NCBI RefSeq assembly: GCF_029867415.1
Contig: NW_026705237.1
Location: 124,001 to 188,000 of the forward strand
From: Vicia villosa
Lineage: Eukaryota > Streptophyta > Magnoliopsida > Fabales > Fabaceae
Direction of reading: 5' to 3'
Length of the DNA: 64,000 nucleotides
Of this stretch, positions 1-11,254 are shown piece after piece; within the stretch, counting starts at the first letter, position 1; the number at the start of each line of letters is the position of its first letter. The position numbers and the translations under genes were made by a program. The notes under the pieces are model-generated. The model was not told the DNA's origin. It ran no database searches and saw only the letters and a program-made list of their open reading frames with translations.

Positions 1-337
1 CCAAGAGGAGGCTATGGGAGGGACACTCGTTTGTACAAAGCCCAAGGGGAGGCATGGTATAGTTGGTTTGAGCTCTTAGAGCGATTTCACCGGGAAACCA
101 TACTCTATGTCCTAACCTAAACTAGGGAGATTCTTTGCACGAAGCCCAATAGGAGGCTATGGGGAACCTAGTGTTGTACTAAGTTGAACAAGCACACATA
201 TCACACATATGAACAAACATGAACAAGTATGAACAAACATGCACAGGTATGAACAATTATATATATGACAAAGTGTGTGTATATAATGGAGTTTATGAAG
301 GAAATATACCTGTAAGCATGATCCATTTGTATACACG

Positions 338-630
338 GGGCTCGGGACTTATACTCGAGGAGAGGTCCACTTGAGTTTATTCAAAGCTATGTAAACAGGT
401 ATTCACAAAAGGGCTTGGGACTTATACCTACATGGAGGCCCATGGTATATTTTTGGGAAGATTTAAAGAAAACCTTCATTTTTTTGATTTGTTGTTCAAA
501 GTTAAAAAACAAATTGAACGAGATATGTACAAAAAGCGTGTGTACAATGAAATACCTAATTTCATGTACAGGAATGGGTATGTACAAAAGGGGCTTGGGA
601 CTTATACCTACATGGAGGCCCGTGGTATAT
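338..630. repeat. Short direct repeats inside Ogre-like LTR
   Basis: A 45-bp segment containing gggcttgggacttatacc occurs at 406-450 and again at 586-630, exactly 180 bp apart and nearly identical. A more diverged third copy (ggctcgggacttatac) lies at 338-353. They create overlapping spurious ORFs on both strands. This looks like local duplication within the LTR. Confidence 0.7.
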
Positions 631-1250
631 TTACAAAACATGGTTGATTGTTTTATTTACAGACGCGTCGTTTGAAAAACTGTTTGAAAGTTTTTGTTTT
701 TGAAAGAGTTTTCTGTATAAAGAAAAACTGTAAAAAAGGAAAAAAGGAGTGGGTCTTATACTCTCTAATATTCGAGAGGCCCCACATCGTTTTGAAAATC
801 AATTGATCAATTAAAAAGATTTAATCAATAGTTTCAAAAAGAAATGGTTTATCGTCTTTGAAAAGAATCGCGATCGCTTGTTTTAAATCGGTTTGAATTT
901 TGAAAGGAGTCAAATTAATCAAGATAAACAAAAAGATTATCTTCAATTAACACTTATATGATCAGGGTTTGCTCAAAAAATATTTACAAGTGATTAAGTT
1001 TGAAAATCAAATGAAAAATAATATTTAAAAGTATTAAAAATACTTAAAAATAAGTCATTTTAAACCTATTTAAAAATGTATCAAATAAATATTTTTTGAT
1101 GATTTTTTTTTATATTCTTAAAATATATGTGTTAAACAAGAAGTGTGTAAAAAATGAATGAAAAATGAATTAATTTGATGTGTTAAATAATTAAATGAAG
1201 TTGTAAAAGAAAAATGAAAGAAAAAAAAGTTGTAAAAAAAATGTTTTGGT

Positions 1251-1326
1251 CCCTAAGGGTGTTGAACCCGTGACCTTATGCTCACCACTCAAAAACTTAG
1301 CCAACTGGACCACGCGCGTGGTCTGT
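1251..1326 (-). repeat. tRNA-like module (A and B boxes) in Ogre-like LTR
   Basis: On the minus strand a B-box-like GGTTCAACACC (1258-1268) lies about 32 bp downstream of an A-box-like TGGTCCAGTTGG (1301-1312), flanked by G/C-rich arms. The spacing fits a type 2 RNA polymerase III promoter. The sequence is not a well-folded tRNA by eye, so it is called tRNA-like, not a tRNA gene. A comparable module occurs in the other Ogre LTRs at 17995-18063 and 38339-38406. Confidence 0.5.
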
Positions 1327-3855
1327 TTAACACTTGCAACGAATTTGTTATATTTTTGAATCAATTTCTAATTTCAGTTTCAAAATCTGGCGCCAAGAAC
1401 ACATGAACAATTTGAATTTGAAAATTCTGAAAACTGGATTGTTTTGATCAAGTGAATAGCCTATCTTGCTCGATTTTCCACAAGGAACATGATGGTACCA
1501 TTTAATTTCATTTATTTTCACTCTAAGATCATTAATTTTCTGATGAACATGAAGAACCCTAATTCTATGATTCAATCTGAAATCGTGTATGTGCAAGATA
1601 AATAGCAATTGATTGAGGGTTAATGATCCTCATTTGTGCAGAAATGAGATGGTATGTTCATATTTCATTTATGATGCATGATTCATAGAGTTTGAAGTTC
1701 AAGTAGCTTACCTTCAAAAACGGCAAAAGTGAGAATCGAATTCTGCAAATGAGGAGTTCCAGTTGTTGTTTCTTGATCTGAACACCTTCAGTGGACCTTA
1801 TGGAACATGTTTGGATGCCTGGAACAATTTGAAAACCTCTTGATCAATCCATGGTACTCGATCTGCAGTATGGTTCAAGTGAGGATCAAGCTTAGTGATT
1901 TTGGTGTTTCAGATCATGTATGATGGTTGGAACAGTTCATATGAAGTATGTGGATGATGTTTAGAAGGTTAGTTTGGACAGAATTTGCTTGGTATGGATT
2001 TTGGCATGATAAGGCTAGTGTTATGCATATTTGGAGGTGAGATGATGATTCTGAGTTTTGGGATGATTTGAGGTGTGTGAATGGTTCAAACACATCATAT
2101 ATGATGTTTATGAGATGTTAGAATCATTACTTTGGCCAGAACTTCAAGGGTTTGGAGGTTGGGATTTCTTCCTCACTTTGAAACTTAAAACTTGCAATTC
2201 AAGAAAGAAAGAGAAAACCTATCTTTTGTGAGGTTTTGGTGTGATTTTGAATGGAGTTTGGACCTCTATTTATAGGCCAAAGTGTCTGAATGCAGAGCCT
2301 TGCAACTTGCTTCTTCTTTGGTGATTTGGCATTTGGAGATAGAAAGGAATCTTACCATTTAATGCAAAATGGTTAAAGTGACTTAACCATGGTTATTTCT
2401 CTAAGCTTCTTATCTCTTTCCTATCTGATCCCAAACCAGAAAATATCTTCTAATTATTGCATTGGTGTGTCATCACTTGCATTATTTGGTAAGATAGTTC
2501 ATAACTTTGGCAAAATGACTTGAAATTTCAAGTGAAATGGTCACTAATGGCAAAATTCAAAGCCATAGCTACACTCCATATTTTTTCATGCTCTTGGACA
2601 TTTTGGAAAGCTCATGTTACATACTTCAAAACCCTAGTTGGAAGTTTCTTCAAGACCTTTAAGGAAATGGGTGAAAAAGATCCATGAACTTTGAGAAAAA
2701 TGAAGTTTCAAGTGAAATTTTCCAAAGATGCCAACTTTGAAGCTCCATATCTCTTAAATGGTTGATCTTATGGAAAAAATTTATATGTGTCAAAGTTGTT
2801 TATTGGATCAAAATCTACAACTTTCATGTTGGAAGTTTTTTCAGTTTGTAGGTGAAATTTTGAGAAATTCCCTTCCAAAGTTTGGAAAAAACCATGAAAA
2901 ACACTTAGAAATTTTTCTAAGTATGAAAAGTCAAACTTTGACTTTTTGATTCTTGATTGATTTTCTTGATTTTCCTTGATCAAATGACTTCATATATCAT
3001 ATATTGATGATTCAAAACTTCAAAAGTCATGGTTGACCAAAATTCCCAAAAGTCAAAGGTGTTCTTGTACAGTTGACTTTTTCAGACGAATCGTGTTTCT
3101 GGAGATTTCAAATGAAACAGGCTATCCTCACCAAATGAATGGTATGAATGGATCACATTGAAGCATTAGAGGTTATTGAGCCATGTTTTGAGTTGTAGCA
3201 TCATTTCCTGATTAAAAAGTCAGTTGTTCAGTGAATTAGGTCAAAAACCCTAATTGTCGACCAGATGAAATTGATGACTGTAGGTCTTGAATTGAGATGT
3301 AATTTCCATTGGATTTTGTCATAGGGATTATTTGAGGATGATTGAAACTTTTGATTGACTTCCTGGGGATTTTTAGGGTTTCCCAAATGTGATCCCTGAT
3401 TTCAGTCCCTGATAGTTCAAAACCCTTATCTGATGATTTGAATTTTCACTGTTGATCAATCCTTGTGTAGGAGATGTTCTGAGTCAATGGATTAGGTCAA
3501 AATGATGCACTTGGGGTCTTGAGGTCATGTCCCAAGTCATTAGATCAAATTCTGAGCAAAAGTCAGGAGTATGCTATCTTCAGTCAAAACCCTAATTTGA
3601 TTAGTTCAGAGCCTTTGAGATTGTTGAAATGAGTCTCTGAGGACCAAATGTTGATTATTGATGAAGATAATTCTTTTGAGATGAAGGGAGAACAAAACCC
3701 TAATTGATTGTTACTTGTACTAATGAGTGATTACTTGATTAAACCCTGCTGAGTCACAAGTAGCAAACACAAACTATGCAATTTGTTAGAGATGCAAATG
3801 ATGCATATGCAGATGATATGAGGTGGTATATTAGGTCAAAAATTGGGGTATGACA

Positions 3856-5159
3856 CTTTTGAAACACCTTAACTCCTTGAAATTGAATTTGAGTTTTGTG
3901 AGGAATTTTTGTGTTCTTGAATGCACTTGCTCTGCCCAGAATCCCGTCCCTTAGTCTATTGCTCTGCATCAACTACTTATAGAGGTTCAATTAGGTTTAC
4001 AACAAGGGCCCAAAACTCCTTAAATCCATTCTTGCCATGTTTGTGAAAATTGATTTTATTCTTGAATAATAAGCTACTATATTTGGCAAATATTGTGTCA
4101 ATCTTTCTCAATCCCATTATCACGAAAATTGTATTATATTTTGCCATTAATATTGATTGGAATCAATCAAAATATCTCCCTTACCAAAATATTTGATTTT
4201 TATCTTAATTAAATCATTAAAAAATTAAATAAAAAATCATATTAAATTAAATAAAATGTTTAATTTCGTGGCATATGATTTTGGGCATGCTAATGACTTG
4301 TGGACCAAGATTGCATCATAATACCATAGGCCCATTTGCAAAATTTTCCAATTTGAACCTTCTTATTTCACATTTTACCTCCAAAAATTGCTCAACTTTG
4401 ATCAAGCATATCTCACTCAATTTTTAAGATATGAGGGAGTTCTAAGACTTTTTGGAAACCTCAAGATGTCCTCTATAAGCCACTTTGGAACATATGTTTC
4501 ATTTGGAGCTTTTATCTTAATCATATCTTCTTTGACAAAAAACTGCTTTTGAAGGATGCCTGAAAATGACCTGTAATCTTTTGCATCATACCTCTCAAAT
4601 GAAGCATTTCTGGCCTTGGCTGGTGAGACACAAAGTTGTAGAGAATCCAATTTCCTTCAAAATAGACTTTGATTGGGGATTTTTTATGTTCCATGTGAAA
4701 GTTATGCCCAGTCAAAGTTGGGTTGACTTTCTCCTAAAGAAACCCTAATTTGAACCTTTTTGCACTTGTTCATTTCTGAGTTTCTATTAATGGAATCATG
4801 ATCAATCTTTGATCAATTGATGGATATACTTTAATTCACTTGATGTTGACCCAAAATTGAGAGCTTTAGATTGTGCTTTGACTGTGGTTGGCTTTTAGGT
4901 CAAACCAGTTGACTATGGATCATCTGGACCATTGAGTGGGCAAAGCTTTGGAATTGAATCTTGAACTTTGTTATGTAAGCACCTTAGAGCATAATGAACC
5001 ATGGGGAGACTTCATTGGGGCTTCACTTATCCCATTACCTTAGGGGAGTACCCAAACCCTAGTTTCAAAGGAACCTTGTGTGAGAGAACTCCTTAATGCA
5101 ACCCTCGAGCATTGACCCATTGTGAGTGAAGTGTGGGAGGCAAATTTTGGGATATGACA
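3856..5159 (-). mobile_element. Second Ogre-like LTR fragment
   Basis: On the minus strand this starts at 5159 with TGTCATATCCCAAAATTTG and parallels the first 1.3 kb of the Ogre LTR near 38.9-40.2 kb. Shared landmarks in order are a 'tctaagactttttggaa' phrase (4440-4457), a gtcaaagtt...ttgactttctcc...aaaccctaatt block (4712-4750), and the gcattgacc/gtgtggga tail. It ends abruptly at 3856 where another LTR begins, so it is probably interrupted by that insertion. Its start abuts Sirevirus sequence at 5160 with no Ogre polypurine tract beside it. This end is therefore likely the outer edge of a 5' LTR inserted in the Sirevirus. Confidence 0.55.
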
Positions 5160-5452
5160 GAAGCAAGAAGCAGAAGCTATGAATGTTCTGAAGATCTAAG
5201 CATATGTGATCGTCTCAACTGAAATGGAAAATACTCAGGGAAGTCCTTTATTTATAAATTTCTTCTAGTATTTATTTCAGGGGGAGATTATTTATCTTAG
5301 GGGGAGATTGTTAATCTCAGGGGGAGACATATTCACACACTATGTTTATATGCTTATGCCATAGCTGTGTAATTGTCTTTAACCGTCTGATATTCTGATT
5401 GCAAATTCATATCATTTATTTATGTTTTTGTCATCATCAAAAAGGGGGAGAT
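5160..5452 (+). mobile_element. 3' internal remnant of a Sirevirus with multiple polypurine tracts
   Basis: This is homologous, in the opposite orientation, to 21035-21310 and 55263-55510 of the two more complete Sireviruses here. It shows three 'cagggggaga/tagggggaga' polypurine tracts (about 5278-5328) and the terminal tract aaaagggggagat ending at 5452, directly before the LTR. Repeated polypurine tracts are a known Sirevirus trait. The rest of the element to the left is missing, cut off by the Ogre-like LTR ending at 5159. Confidence 0.75.
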
Positions 5453-6595
5453 TGTTAGAACAAGATTTGTTCTGATCAATATTCTTAGTTTTGATGATAA
5501 CAATGTATATGAATTTTGTATGAGATAATGTGGTACTCTAATACTATGCAATTTCCATTTCAGGAATTATATAAAGAGTATGCACAAAATCAGCGCAATA
5601 AGCACTGACTCAGAAGGTTCAGCATGCAACATCAGAACATGGTCTGGCAAGACATCAGAAGATGGTCAAGCAGAATCAGAACATGGTCTATGGAAGCATC
5701 AGAAGAACTTGAGATCAGAAGCAGAAGCACTGAAGTTCTCATGGTATCACGCTCAGAAGCACTTCAAAGTCAGAAGACAAGAAGATGCTCTGCACCAAGC
5801 TGTTTGTACTCTGATGATATTCAAACGTTGTTTACACAAACATCAGATCAGAAGCAAGTACTAGCTGGCAGGCTACGCCGACTGACAAAAGGAACGTTGA
5901 AAGCTATTAAAGGCAACGTCAGTAGACACAGCGAAAGCAAGGCTCGAGGTAGTTGACAAAAGAGTGAAACATTAAATGCAATGCTGTACGGAATACGCAA
6001 AGCATTAAAAGCTCCCAACGGTCATCTTCTCAAACGCCTATAAATATGAAGTTCTGATGAGAAGCTAAGTTACGAACTTTGAAACCAACTCTGAGTAATA
6101 TACAGAAACGCTGTCAAATTCAAAAAGATCTCAAACTTCATCTTCAACCTCACTACATTGCTGTTGTAATATATTAGTGAGATTAAGCTTAAACTTAAGA
6201 GAAAATCACAGTTGTGATAATAGCTTTATTAGAAGCATTGTAACTCTAAGAACTTGTTTACATTGAGTTGTAAGAACTAGAGTGATCAGGTTGTTGATCA
6301 GTATACTCTAGAAAGTCTTAAAGGCTATCTAAGCAGATTGTTCCTAGAGTGATCAGGTTGTGATCAGTATACTCTAGAAGACTTAGAAGTTGTCTAAGTG
6401 GAAAACCATTGTAATCTTGTGTGATTAGTGGATTAAATCCTCAGGTGAGGTAAATCACTCCAAGGGGGTGGACTGGAGTAATTTAGTTAACAACGAACCA
6501 GGATAAAAATCATGTGCAAATTGTTTTTATCTTACAAGTTTTAAAGCTACACTTATTCAAACCCCCCCTTTCTAAGTGTTTTTCTATCCTTCAGT
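5453..6595 (+). mobile_element. Sirevirus (Ty1/copia) 3' LTR
   Basis: The LTR begins TGTTAGAACAAGATTTG at 5453, right after a polypurine tract, and ends ...TTTTTCTATCCTTCA at 6595, matching the ends of the LTRs at 19836-21034 and 54057-55262 in reverse orientation. The length is 1143 bp, against about 1200-1206 bp for the others. A TATAAATA box lies at 6039-6046 within a block also seen in the other LTRs. Sequence is clearly more diverged than the two younger copies, so this is an older insertion. To the right it abuts LINE sequence (6596), so it entered the LINE. Confidence 0.85.
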
Positions 6596-6689
6596 TATGA
6601 CACTTTTTATTAGTTGAAGTCTGCCTGCATATGATAACATTCTGGTACTCCAATGTTTAAACTTACAGAGCATTTTCTCAATGAGTGGT
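6596..6689 (-). pseudogene. LINE ORF2 fragment downstream of the RT catalytic core
   Basis: Translation on the minus strand (codons starting at 6688) gives a short stretch with KHWSTRMLSYAGRLQLIKSV, the conserved segment that follows the reverse transcriptase palm in plant L1-type LINEs. It continues in frame from the RT fragment at 14255 once the Athila-like element and its duplicated 5 bp are discounted. The left end is cut by a Sirevirus LTR. It is non-functional alone. Confidence 0.8.
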
Positions 6690-7935
6690 TGTTGAATAGT
6701 ATACTCAAGGCAAATATTTTTATATCGTATCCACAGAGATTGGGTGATATTACCGTCGTACTATAGTTACTATTATTTTAAGTTCGAAAGGTAACAAAGT
6801 TGTTTTGTTTTGAATCGCTATTTGTTCTATTCAAGACAATTATAAGACAATAAACTAAAATTTGTTTCAATAATAAAAGAATGACAAGATTGGTTTTGGT
6901 TTCACTCTTCCTATCTTCTATGTGACTTTAACAACTAAAGTATAACTTCAATAGCAATGACAATGTTCTAGTATCCTCTCAACAATGTTTATCTCTAAAC
7001 AAAGTTGTGAAAGTTAACATATTAATCCTTAGATGATCTCTCACTCTAACTATCAATATATTAATCTTGATTGTTTGATACAAATAGAAAAGTGGCAAAT
7101 AAATCTATCTCTAGCATTTATTCACTACTTGATAAAATGTTGTAGACCAAGACTTGAAATATATTTCTCAATCATAAATCAAATCTAAATATAAAAGATA
7201 AAACAACAACATTCATCCATTTCAATACTAATGAAGTTCATACAAAGTGCTAGAGAAAATACATAGTTAACAAGGATAGCTACTACCTCTAATCTTGTCA
7301 AAGTGGGATTTAGCTACTCATCACCATGGTTGACAACAAGAAGAATGAAGAAGAAGCTAAGAACATCAATCTCTCACAAAGTTGTTCTTTTCTCTCCCAA
7401 AACCCTAGCCTCAATGTTTGGTTCACAATGAATAGAATATCTAATTTCACTTTTCTTTTCTCCATAAATAACCCCTAATTCGTACTAACTTTTAATCTTC
7501 AAAAGATAAGCCCCTCTCTCATGACAAGTGGCAACAAAGTAAAAGAACAGATTCTGCAGCGCAGTGTTTGCGGGGAAAACAATGTTGGCGGGGCAATCAT
7601 TGAGTCTTTTGCCACATCATTTGCAATTCAAAACTGGACTTGTTCAGCACTCATCAGTTGGCGGAGCAAAGGTTGTTTGCGGGGCAAACAGGCTTCATCA
7701 GCACTTCTTTTGCTATTCCAAGTCTTCATGCAATTCCTCTTCCTTTCCATGATCTTCAAACCTAATCAAAACACTACAAAACTAACAAACATGTGAAATA
7801 ACAATTCAAATGAACTAAAACTAACAAAATTGCAAAATTATTAAATTGTGTGAATAAAAGTGTGATTATTGAGTAAAAAGTGGTTAGAAGGACCAAAAAC
7901 ATTATATGAAAATTAGTACTCTTTGGTCCCTAACA
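6690..7935 (-). repeat. 3' LTR of Athila-like element
   Basis: 1246 bp, collinear with 13009-14254 with scattered substitutions (for example around 7568-7600, where the partner carries intact microhairpin copies). An open frame of about 90 codons at 7521-7796 is repeated in the other LTR and shows no recognisable domain, so it is not called a gene. Confidence 0.9.
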
Positions 7936-9752
7936 ACTCTCCCCAACTTTCCATTTTGTTTGTCCCTAAACAAAAATTCACAAGAGTAGTAAGGGCAGCA
8001 CAACAAGAGAAAGATGACAAGGTAACCAGACACTCAAATGGCTCAAAAGTATAAGTCCTTTCAAAGTACACCCACCACAATTCTAAAACAAAGCATGAGA
8101 AAGAATGATGGTAGAGTGCAAAGTGGTATCAAGAAATTCCAACAAGACATGTCAAAATTTAATCAAACCTACAAACACATCATAGTAATGATGAATACAA
8201 GAGGGTTTACTTTCACTCATCCGGGCATTTAAATCAACAACAACTCAAATCATGCGTTCACCATAACAAGTTCAAAATTATGTGCAAAGTGAGAATCAAG
8301 AGGGCTTTCATAGGTTGTAATGTGGCTTGGGTTACAAAGAAATGGTTTTATTAGAGGGAAATTAAACAAAAATGCCTATCCTAAGGGAGCATTCCTATCA
8401 ATTCACTTAACAACAACACTTGCTTGAATCCCCTTTTCTTTCTTTTTCTTTTTCATTATTTTTCAACAACACATAACGGGAACGATTTTATTTCTTTTTC
8501 TTGCCCCATACTTTCAAAATGTGTTGTTCTTTTCTTATTACCACAAAACTCATAAGTACCACTTTTTCATTTGTTTTTCAATCAACTCTCCCCAACTTTA
8601 GGATTTAAACCATATTAGATACAACAATGCTCCCTACATAGACATAGGCACAAGGCAAAATTGCAACCATTGTGGTTGAAGGTTCCAATGAAACAAAAGA
8701 AATTAGGATTCATCTACCAAACATTTTCAATAATCACATGAATCCTAATATAAGCTCAATGGGGTTAACTAAGAATCACTCCTCACAAGGTTAATTGATT
8801 TAACTTTTTGGTCAAGTGGTTTTTTTCAAATTCAAACAATGCCTCTATCACTTTCACACTTTTCACAAACAAGAATAATGCATGGTTTAGCATGATAAAA
8901 ATGAGTTGAAATAAATTCCGGTATCCCGCATTTAGTGTACAAAGGAAAGTTTCCTCACAATTGGTTAAGTTCTAAATTTTGATTCAAAAATGACATGTGA
9001 TTCAAGGAATTTATGCTAAGCAATTTGCACACACCATCTACTAACCATGTCAAGTCTAGAGAGCGATAAAGTGTACCTTAATTTTCCTTGATACCGATTC
9101 TCATCATTGCCACTTGAAGTGTTCACAACATCAACTCTTGTCTGTGCCCATTGATTCCTCAAGCTTCTCTTTGTAGCAAGAACAATTAAACAAAAACAAT
9201 TTGAAAAGTTGGGCTAATCACTTTCCACCCAAACACACAATTAAACTACAATAATAAAAATGCAATTGTAAAGATGTTCAAATGGTGAAACGAGAGCCAC
9301 CCTAAAGTACAAAATTAAGAACTGAAAAGTGTAACCATAAATAAATAAAACAAAACAAAATTAAGACTAAAATAAAATAAAATAAACTACAAAAGTGCTA
9401 AAACACCACTTCAATAAAATAAAGTAAACTACAAAAGTGCTAAAACACCACTTCAATCGACTTCTTCATCACCGCCACCAACTGTCCCGATCACATCTTC
9501 TATTGTGTCGTCCTCATTTCCGGTACCGCTGCCTCCTGCATCCCCCATGAAAGGTGGCCTGCCCACAGGCCAATTAGCGTATGCATCATACTCCGCTTCC
9601 AAAGAATGTGGGTGAAGATAGGGTATGAGAGTTTAGTGAGAGAGAGTGGTAGAGTGAGAGGAGAGAAGTGAAAATAAAAGATAAAAAATAAAAAACTAGG
9701 TCAAACTAAAAGCTAATTTTTTTTTTATGAAAGTGGAATTTCTGTACCGCAG
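7936..9752 (-). other. Long 3' non-coding region of Athila-like element
   Basis: Immediately next to the 3' LTR, minus-strand GGAAAGTTGGGGAGAGT (7936-7952) is a good polypurine tract. A second similar tract, CTAAAGTTGGGGAGAGTTG, lies at 8584-8602. The rest is AT-rich with no convincing ORF. A 45-bp direct duplication containing 'actacaaaagtgctaaaacaccact' occurs around 9387-9452. Confidence 0.6.
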
Positions 9753-10018
9753 TGTTTGCGGGGAAAACACCTGTTCGCGGGGCAAACAGATGAAATTTTC
9801 TTTGAAAAATTGGCTTACTTACTGTTTTTGGTCCATTCACGGGGCAAACAATGTTTGCGGGGCAAACACTGATGAAAATTTCTTTTTCAAAATTGGCTTA
9901 CCTGTTTGCGGCGCAAACACCTGCTTGCGGGGCAAACATGTGAAATTTTCTTTGCAAATTTGGCTTACTCCCTGCTTGTGATCCATTTGCGGGGCAAACA
10001 TTTTTTGCGGCGCAAACA
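9753..10018. repeat. Cluster of eight 17-bp microhairpins
   Basis: Eight copies of TGTTTGCGGGGCAAACA or close variants occur at 9753-9769, 9772-9788, 9834-9850, 9852-9868, 9903-9919, 9922-9938, 9984-10000 and 10002-10018. Each is a 7-bp inverted repeat (TGTTTGC/GCAAACA) around a 3-nt GGG or GCG-type loop. Variants mostly alter one arm. Additional copies are in both LTRs (about 7567-7690 and 13884-14009). Some are paired head to tail 1-3 bp apart. Function unknown. Confidence 0.85.
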
Positions 10019-10240
10019 GACCAATTTTTTTTAAAAAAACCAATTTTTACACTTAACTTCCACCTCCCTACAAAAACAAGCACCTAATAACTATAAAATC
10101 GAAAAACAATAAGCATAATAGAATTTACTTACGACGTTGGGTTGCCTCCCAACAAGCGCTTTGTTTAACATTGTTTGAGCTCGACGATTCGATGATGCAT
10201 CAAGGCTCGACGAGCAAAATGACACACCATCACGGCTTGC

Positions 10241-11254
10241 TTATCCATCGTGGTAGACTTTGAGTCTTCGTTCCTTTACAGTCCAGCTTTCTTGTGTTTT
10301 AGGATCCTCCACCACAATGGATCCATAACTTCGCACCTCTTTCACAACAAATGGCCCCGACCACTTTGACTTTAACTTACTAGGAAACACCTTGAGTCTT
10401 GAATTGCACACAAGCACCATTTGTCCAACTTTAAAGTTTTTGTGATGAATCTTTCCCTCATGATTTTCCTTCTCCTTGTCCTTGTGAAATTGATTCGCCA
10501 CCTCAATGATTTCTCCTTTTTCATCATCGATTTGGAAGTTGTCATGTTCATCCTTAGGAGGCTTCGTAGACTCAAAAAGAGTAAAAATCACCTCTTTATC
10601 TTGCACCCTTACTTTCATAATCCCATCATCGATATCAATCATCATTCGAGTGGTCTTCATGAATGGTCTTCCAAGTATTAATGGCACATCACAATCCTCC
10701 TCCATGTCGACTACCACAAAATCAACCGGGAACAAAAATTTGTCCACCTTTACTAACATGTCTTGTACAACTCCATATGGTGAAATGATAGACTTATCGG
10801 CTAGTTGCAAAGTTATCCTAGTGTGTTTCATCTCAATGTTCCCCAATCTCTTGATAACGGATAAAGGTATTATATTGATGCTAGACCCCAAATCAACAAA
10901 ACCATTACTAATGTAGTTACCTCCAATGGTGATCGGTAAAATGACTCGTCCCGGATCGGCGTCCTTTCTTGGGGGAGTTTTTTGAATAATTGCACTAGAA
11001 TGAGCATCAAGCACAATTGGATCTTCATCCGTGTACTTCTTTTTCTTTGTGAGCATCTTCTTCATGAATTTTGCATACTTGGGCATTTGCTTCAATGCTT
11101 CGGAAAATGGAATATTTATGTGAAGTTGTTTAAATATATCCATAAATCGAGCGTAACGCCTTGCGTCTTCCTTCCTTGATTGCACATGCGGGTAAGGTAG
11201 ATGTTGGAGAGGAATTGTGCTCACATTCTCATTTCTCTTTTTATTCCTCTTCAC
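10241..11254 (-). pseudogene. Athila-type retroviral aspartic protease plus integrase C-terminal remnant
   Basis: This open frame of 337 codons has no ATG at its 5' end (first codon GTG). It overlaps the gag frame by 4 nt in a different frame, so a frameshift separates it from gag. The N-terminal third resembles the Athila gag-protease linker (HLPYPHVQSRKE..., KKMLTKKKK). The protease follows, with an active-site-like VDLGSSINIIPLSV and a later LILGRPF flap/closing motif. The final ~65 residues (FKVGQMVLVCNSRLKVFP, KSKWSGPFVVKEV) are the chromodomain-like tail of a Ty3/gypsy integrase. Reverse transcriptase, RNase H and the integrase core are missing between these two parts, so an internal deletion fused them. 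Confidence 0.85.

Larger units (their letters stand above)
1..3855 (-). mobile_element. Ogre-like (Ty3/gypsy) LTR, runs off window
   Basis: Read on the minus strand, the segment begins at 3855 with TGTCATACCCCAATTTTTG, the typical start of Fabeae Ogre-type LTRs, and continues leftward past the window edge. Its body has the same style as the better-defined Ogre LTR at 36384-40223: 'gttgactttt' and 'aaaccctaat' phrases, an AT-rich middle and a tRNA-like module (1251-1326). No convincing coding region is seen; the short open frames near 387-675 fall in a repeated motif. The far end lies outside the window, so neither LTR length nor TSD can be given. The minus-strand start directly abuts a second LTR fragment at 3856, which suggests insertion of one Ogre into another. 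Confidence 0.6.

Noticed and set aside
387..675. Overlapping ORFs of 71-86 codons on both strands
   Set aside because: They fall in a 45-bp direct repeat of an Ogre-like LTR and have no domain or start context.
7521..7796. ORF of 91 codons, repeated at 13840-14115
   Set aside because: Lies in both LTRs of the Athila-like element; repetition follows from LTR duplication and no protein feature is recognisable.
9727..10083. Short ORFs with repeated CGAN or FAPQ patterns on both strands
   Set aside because: Translations of the microhairpin repeat; opposite strands are equally open.
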